Source of the DNA: Anaerolineae bacterium
GTDB taxonomy: Bacteria; Chloroflexota; Anaerolineae; Aggregatilineales; Phototrophicaceae
DNA: 64,000 nucleotides
Reading direction: 5' to 3'
Assembly: GCA_021296065.1 (NCBI GenBank)
Contig: JAGWBD010000006.1
Span: forward strand, 1-64,000
Part shown: piece after piece, positions 61,187 to 64,000 of the stretch
How positions within the stretch are numbered: the stretch's first letter is position 1
How the letters are laid out: every line of letters starts with the position of its first letter
Program-made: the position numbers and the translations under genes
The notes under the pieces: model-generated
What the model was told of the DNA's origin: nothing
Seen by the model: only the letters and a program-made list of their open reading frames with translations
Database searches by the model: none

Positions 61187-62157
61187 GCAGCGACATCTGC
61201 GATGCTGGCATCACCGACACTTGTCGGCAGTTGCTGGCGTGTATTCACAATCTTGCAGGACTGCAGGTCGAAAGCATTCGCGAGTTGCCGCTGCCGCACC
61301 AGGGCGCGTCCGGCGCCGAAGTGCGCCTGGTGCGGGTACGCTGGCGTTGCGACACGGGCGCGCACGGCGAGGAACGCCTGGCGATCAAGCAAGCCAGCCT
61401 GAAAGAGCGGCGCATCCTGCAGTTGCTGAACGAACAGGGCCAGGCCGTGCCGCCGGCACTGTCGCCGCCATCCGCCGTTGACTCTGTCGATCGCGCGCCC
61501 CTGCTCATGCCTTTCGCGCGCAGCCGTCCCATGGACCGCGTATTGGGCGACCCCAACGCCCCCATGACGCAGCAGGTGGCGCGGGGACTGGCGCGTCTCC
61601 ATGCGGCCAACCGGGAGCAATGTCCGGTCTGGTTGCCGCGCGCCGCCGATGGCACCATGACGCGACTCTACCTGCAGGCCACGCAGGACGAATGGGCGCG
61701 TTGCATGGACGATGCCCGCTTTCGTCGCAAGTATGGGCAGTACGAGCGGCCGCTGCGAGAGTCGCTGGCGCGCCTGCTGGACTTTCTGGCGGCGCTGGAC
61801 GAGGAAGGCAGCTGCTGTACCCTGCTCAACACGGACCTGAATCCGGACCACATCCGGCTCTACACCGGCCGGCCGGTCTTCATCGACTGGGAACAGGCCT
61901 GCTACGGCCCGCTCTACCTCGACCTGGTGAACTACTTCACGCTGGAGACGGCCATGCTCTACCGCGACGCCCTGGCCGGGGCCGGTTACCCGGTCGCGAC
62001 GGCGGCCTTCATGCAGCGCTACCGGGAGGCGGGGCTGTTCATGGGCCTGCGTTACCTGGAGGTCGGTCTGCTCAACTGGCAGGCCGGCGGCGAAGCATGG
62101 TTGCAGGGCCGCTGGTTCTTTCACTATTGCCTGAGCATGGCGCTGGGCGGCCGCTGA
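61183..62157 (+). CDS. APH-fold kinase-like protein with altered catalytic loop
   Basis: A 324-residue protein of the aminoglycoside phosphotransferase fold. N-lobe strand RLAIKQASLKERRIL holds the likely ATP lysine. The catalytic loop is LLNTDLNPDHIRL instead of H-G-D-x-x-x-x-N; Asp is kept, the leading His is lost and Asn is replaced by His. The metal Asp is kept in VFIDWEQACYG. It may be a divergent enzyme or a sensor of a small molecule. It starts with GTG at 61183 overlapping the ClbS-like stop and ends the operon. Confidence 0.8.
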   Translation: MSSDICDAGITDTCRQLLACIHNLAGLQVESIRELPLPHQGASGAEVRLVRVRWRCDTGAHGEERLAIKQASLKERRILQLLNEQGQAVPPALSPPSAVDSVDRAPLLMPFARSRPMDRVLGDPNAPMTQQVARGLARLHAANREQCPVWLPRAADGTMTRLYLQATQDEWARCMDDARFRRKYGQYERPLRESLARLLDFLAALDEEGSCCTLLNTDLNPDHIRLYTGRPVFIDWEQACYGPLYLDLVNYFTLETAMLYRDALAGAGYPVATAAFMQRYREAGLFMGLRYLEVGLLNWQAGGEAWLQGRWFFHYCLSMALGGR

Positions 62158-62262
62158 GTGCGCCGTTACCATCCTGCCGCCTTCCCGCCAGAACGCGGGA
62201 ACTCTTCTGCTCGGTCGAAGGAGCTTGCCCCAGGGAAAAAGAGAATCAATCTTGGAAAGGTA

Positions 62263-62289
62263 AGTCCCTCTCCCTGAAGGAGAGGGACT
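62263..62289. repeat. Interspersed palindrome, second copy of the 51769-51936 type
   Basis: Arms AGTCCCTCTCC and GGAGAGGGACT with a 5-nt loop, followed by TAGGGTGAGGGC, the same right end as the element at 51769-51936. It lies in the 289-nt gap between two convergent genes (62158-62446), where I see no other feature; it may help end transcription. Confidence 0.75.
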
Positions 62290-62446
62290 TAGGGTGAGGG
62301 CCAGAGTATGGAACCGTCCTGCTGGCATGTGCAAAGGTCAATCTTATGCTACGCAGTGCCGGATATCGAAACTCTCAGACTAACCTGACGCCTGACAGAA
62401 TCATGAGGCACAGGCGGCCCAGGATTCAGAGCCTGGCAGCCCGTCG

Positions 62447-63610
62447 CTACTTAAGCACCGGGCTGAGTCGCTCCAGCGCCCGCGCCATGGTTTCCGGCGC
62501 GACGGCGTGGCAGAGGCGCAGCCAGCCCTCCCCTTCCGGCGCGAAGGCCCCGCCCGGCGCCAGCCCCACGCGCGCCTCGTGAAGGATGTCGCTGGCCAGG
62601 GCGTAACTGTCCGCAACGCCCTCGCAGGCGAACCAGGCGTAGAAAGCCGCTTCTGCAGGCGGACAGTGCGCGCGCGGCAGTTGCGCGAAGGCGTCGCGCA
62701 GCAAGCGACGCGACTGGTCCCAGCGCGCCAGTGAAGCGCGCAGGTAAGGTTCGCCCTCCCTGATGGCGCAGACCCCCGCCAGTTGTGTGGCCGCCGGGGT
62801 GCAGGAGTTGGTGTATTCGGTCAGCATCTCGAAGCGGCCCAGCAGCCCGGCGGGAATCGTCAACCAGCCGAGACGCCAGCCGGTCATGGCCCAGGTCTTG
62901 GAGAAGCTGTTGACGATTAGTACCGGGTCGTCCGGCCCGATCTTGTCGGCGAATGTCGGCGCGTGTGTACGATCGTAGATGATGCGGTTGTAGACCTCGT
63001 CGGCGATGAGCCAGATGCCGCGCCGGCGGCAGAAGTCCAGAATCTCAAGCTGGCCGTCGTCGTCCAGCATCCAGCCGGTGGGGTTGGCCGGTGAATTGAT
63101 CAGCATGGCCCGGGTATCGGGTCCGCAGGCATCGAAAAAGCGTTGCAGGTCCAGTTGCCAGCGACCGTCGTGCAGTTCCAGGGGCACGCGCACGACGCGG
63201 GCGCCGCGCAACTGCTGGATGGCGCTGAGGTTGGGCCAGTGGGGCGCGTGCGTGACCAGAACGTCACCCGGCGCGAGCAGGGCCTGGGAGGCGATGGTCA
63301 GGGCCAGCGTGCCGGAGCCGGTGACGAGGATGCGCTCCACCCCGAAGGACGTTCCGTAAAGGTCGTTCATGTACGCCGCCAGCGCCTCGCGTAGCGGCAG
63401 GATGCCGGCGTTGGGGGTGTAAAAGGTCTCGCCGTGATCGAGCGCCTGCTGGCAGGCGCGACGCACGACTTCCGGCGTCGGCAGGTCCGGTTCGCCGTAC
63501 CAGAGCTGGATCAGATCGTTGAACTTCGCTGAACCGGTGGCTTCGTTGGCCAGTTCGCGAATCAGGCTGGGTTGCAGGGCCTGGACTTTCGCGCTGAGGG
63601 CAGGGCGCAC
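62447..63610 (-). CDS. PLP-dependent aminotransferase, class I/II
   Basis: A 387-residue fold-type I aminotransferase. The PLP lysine is in NSFSKTWAMTGWRLGWL, with ILVTGSGTLALTIASQ, INSPANPTGWML and WLIADEVYNRIIY as further family blocks. The GTG at 63610, 5 nt after the SDR stop, gives a normal length; the longer frame overlaps the SDR gene. Aspartate/alanine-type transamination is likely but the substrate is not readable. It may act on the carbonyl made by the SDR enzyme upstream. Confidence 0.9.
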   Translation of the reverse strand: MRPALSAKVQALQPSLIRELANEATGSAKFNDLIQLWYGEPDLPTPEVVRRACQQALDHGETFYTPNAGILPLREALAAYMNDLYGTSFGVERILVTGSGTLALTIASQALLAPGDVLVTHAPHWPNLSAIQQLRGARVVRVPLELHDGRWQLDLQRFFDACGPDTRAMLINSPANPTGWMLDDDGQLEILDFCRRRGIWLIADEVYNRIIYDRTHAPTFADKIGPDDPVLIVNSFSKTWAMTGWRLGWLTIPAGLLGRFEMLTEYTNSCTPAATQLAGVCAIREGEPYLRASLARWDQSRRLLRDAFAQLPRAHCPPAEAAFYAWFACEGVADSYALASDILHEARVGLAPGGAFAPEGEGWLRLCHAVAPETMARALERLSPVLK

Positions 63611-63615
63611 CAGGC

Positions 63616-64000
63616 CTATCCCCGCCCCGTAAAGGGCATGCGGTTGGCCATCACGGTGATGAAGGGCACGTTGACGTCCAGCGGCATTTCCGCCATGTGG
63701 CACACGGCGTTGGCCACGTGATCGGCGTCCATGGTGGGCTCGACGCGCATCTCGCCGTCCGCCTGGATGACGCCCTGCGCCATGCGGCTGGTCATCTCGG
63801 TGGCGGCGTTGCCGATGTCAATCTGGCCGCAGACGATGTCCCACTCGCGCCCATCGAGGGAAGTGGAGCGCGTCAGGCCGCTGAGGGCGTGTTTGCTGGC
63901 CGTGTAGGGCGCGCTCATGGGGCGCGGCCGCTGGGCCGAGAGCGATCCGTTGTTGATGATGCGGCCGCCGCGGGGCCGCTGCCGCTTCATCAGGCGGAAG
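63616..64000 (-). CDS. Short-chain dehydrogenase/reductase, N-terminal part beyond window edge
   Basis: The C-terminal ~128 residues of an SDR enzyme, open to the right edge. [13 protein letters not shown] holds the catalytic Ser and [11 protein letters not shown] the Tyr and Lys. The NAD-binding N-terminus lies outside the window. The internal ATG at 63990 is not the start, since the frame continues [12 protein letters not shown] without stop. Probably in one transcript with the aminotransferase. Confidence 0.92.
   Translation of the reverse strand, partial: FRLMKRQRPRGGRIINNGSLSAQRPRPMSAPYTASKHALSGLTRSTSLDGREWDIVCGQIDIGNAATEMTSRMAQGVIQADGEMRVEPTMDADHVANAVCHMAEMPLDVNVPFITVMANRMPFTGRG

Overview
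The window is GC-rich, gene-dense bacterial DNA with no rRNA, tRNA, CRISPR array or transposase gene that I can see. Gene content suggests a member of the Chloroflexota, probably close to Caldilineales. The supporting traits are many carbohydrate and peptide ABC importers, GHL6-type hydrolases, phytanoyl-CoA dioxygenase-like proteins, Gfo/Idh/MocA oxidoreductases, an enolase-superfamily dehydratase and short palindromic interspersed repeats. This is an inference from content only; no marker gene proves it.

Region 1 (1-17785, all minus strand) is one long catabolic locus, transcribed from a good sigma-70-type promoter just upstream of a LacI-family repressor. In transcription order: repressor, Tat-type sugar-binding protein, two MalFG-like permeases, cyclase-family protein, E1alpha and E1beta of a 2-oxoacid dehydrogenase, a free 78-residue lipoyl-domain protein, PfkB sugar kinase, two paralogous GHL6-like hydrolases, an Ldh2-type dehydrogenase, a FucI-like isomerase, a phytanoyl-CoA dioxygenase-like protein, a second sugar-binding protein, and the start of a secreted protein that runs off the left edge. 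Most joints overlap by 4 nt or lie a few nt apart. An 18-bp perfect palindrome sits on the transcription start, and a weaker match lies before the second binding protein. The locus reads as uptake, cleavage, isomerisation, phosphorylation or oxidation of a sugar or sugar acid down to a 2-oxoacid.

Region 2 (17831-27731, plus strand) holds two near-duplicate TIM-barrel sugar isomerases/epimerases, each with its own promoter; a complete Dpp/Opp-type importer (binding protein, two permeases, two ATPases) with a 16-G tract inside it; a broken Fn3-like secreted protein; a second phytanoyl-CoA dioxygenase-like protein; and a cold-shock protein followed by a clear intrinsic terminator.

Region 3 (27735-39866) contains a GT-C-type membrane protein with a PQQ-type sugar dehydrogenase-like lipoprotein, a DapA-family lyase/aldolase, a phosphotransferase, two tandem genes for proteins with a duplicated ABM-like domain (one frameshifted), hemC-hemD-hemB, and an intradiol dioxygenase-like protein fused to helix-hairpin-helix repeats.

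Region 4 (39940-48311) has an SIS-domain sugar isomerase, two Gfo/Idh/MocA oxidoreductases, a ThDP enzyme and an enolase-superfamily dehydratase. A decayed copy of the dehydratase 5' end lies upstream of the ThDP gene. Then come a palindrome cluster, a UlaG-like hydrolase and a radical SAM protein.

Region 5 (48308-57044) holds a CaiB/BaiF CoA-transferase, then an NAD-type formate dehydrogenase locus: catalytic subunit, mobA, a fused NuoE-NuoF-like subunit, a HoxU-like iron-sulfur subunit, fdhD and moeA. Region 6 (57054-64000) has a GT-C glycosyltransferase; a plus-strand operon with an LPG-synthase-like flippase, a GT2 polyprenyl glycosyltransferase, a ClbS/DfsB-like protein and a kinase-like protein; and a minus-strand aminotransferase plus a partial SDR dehydrogenase.
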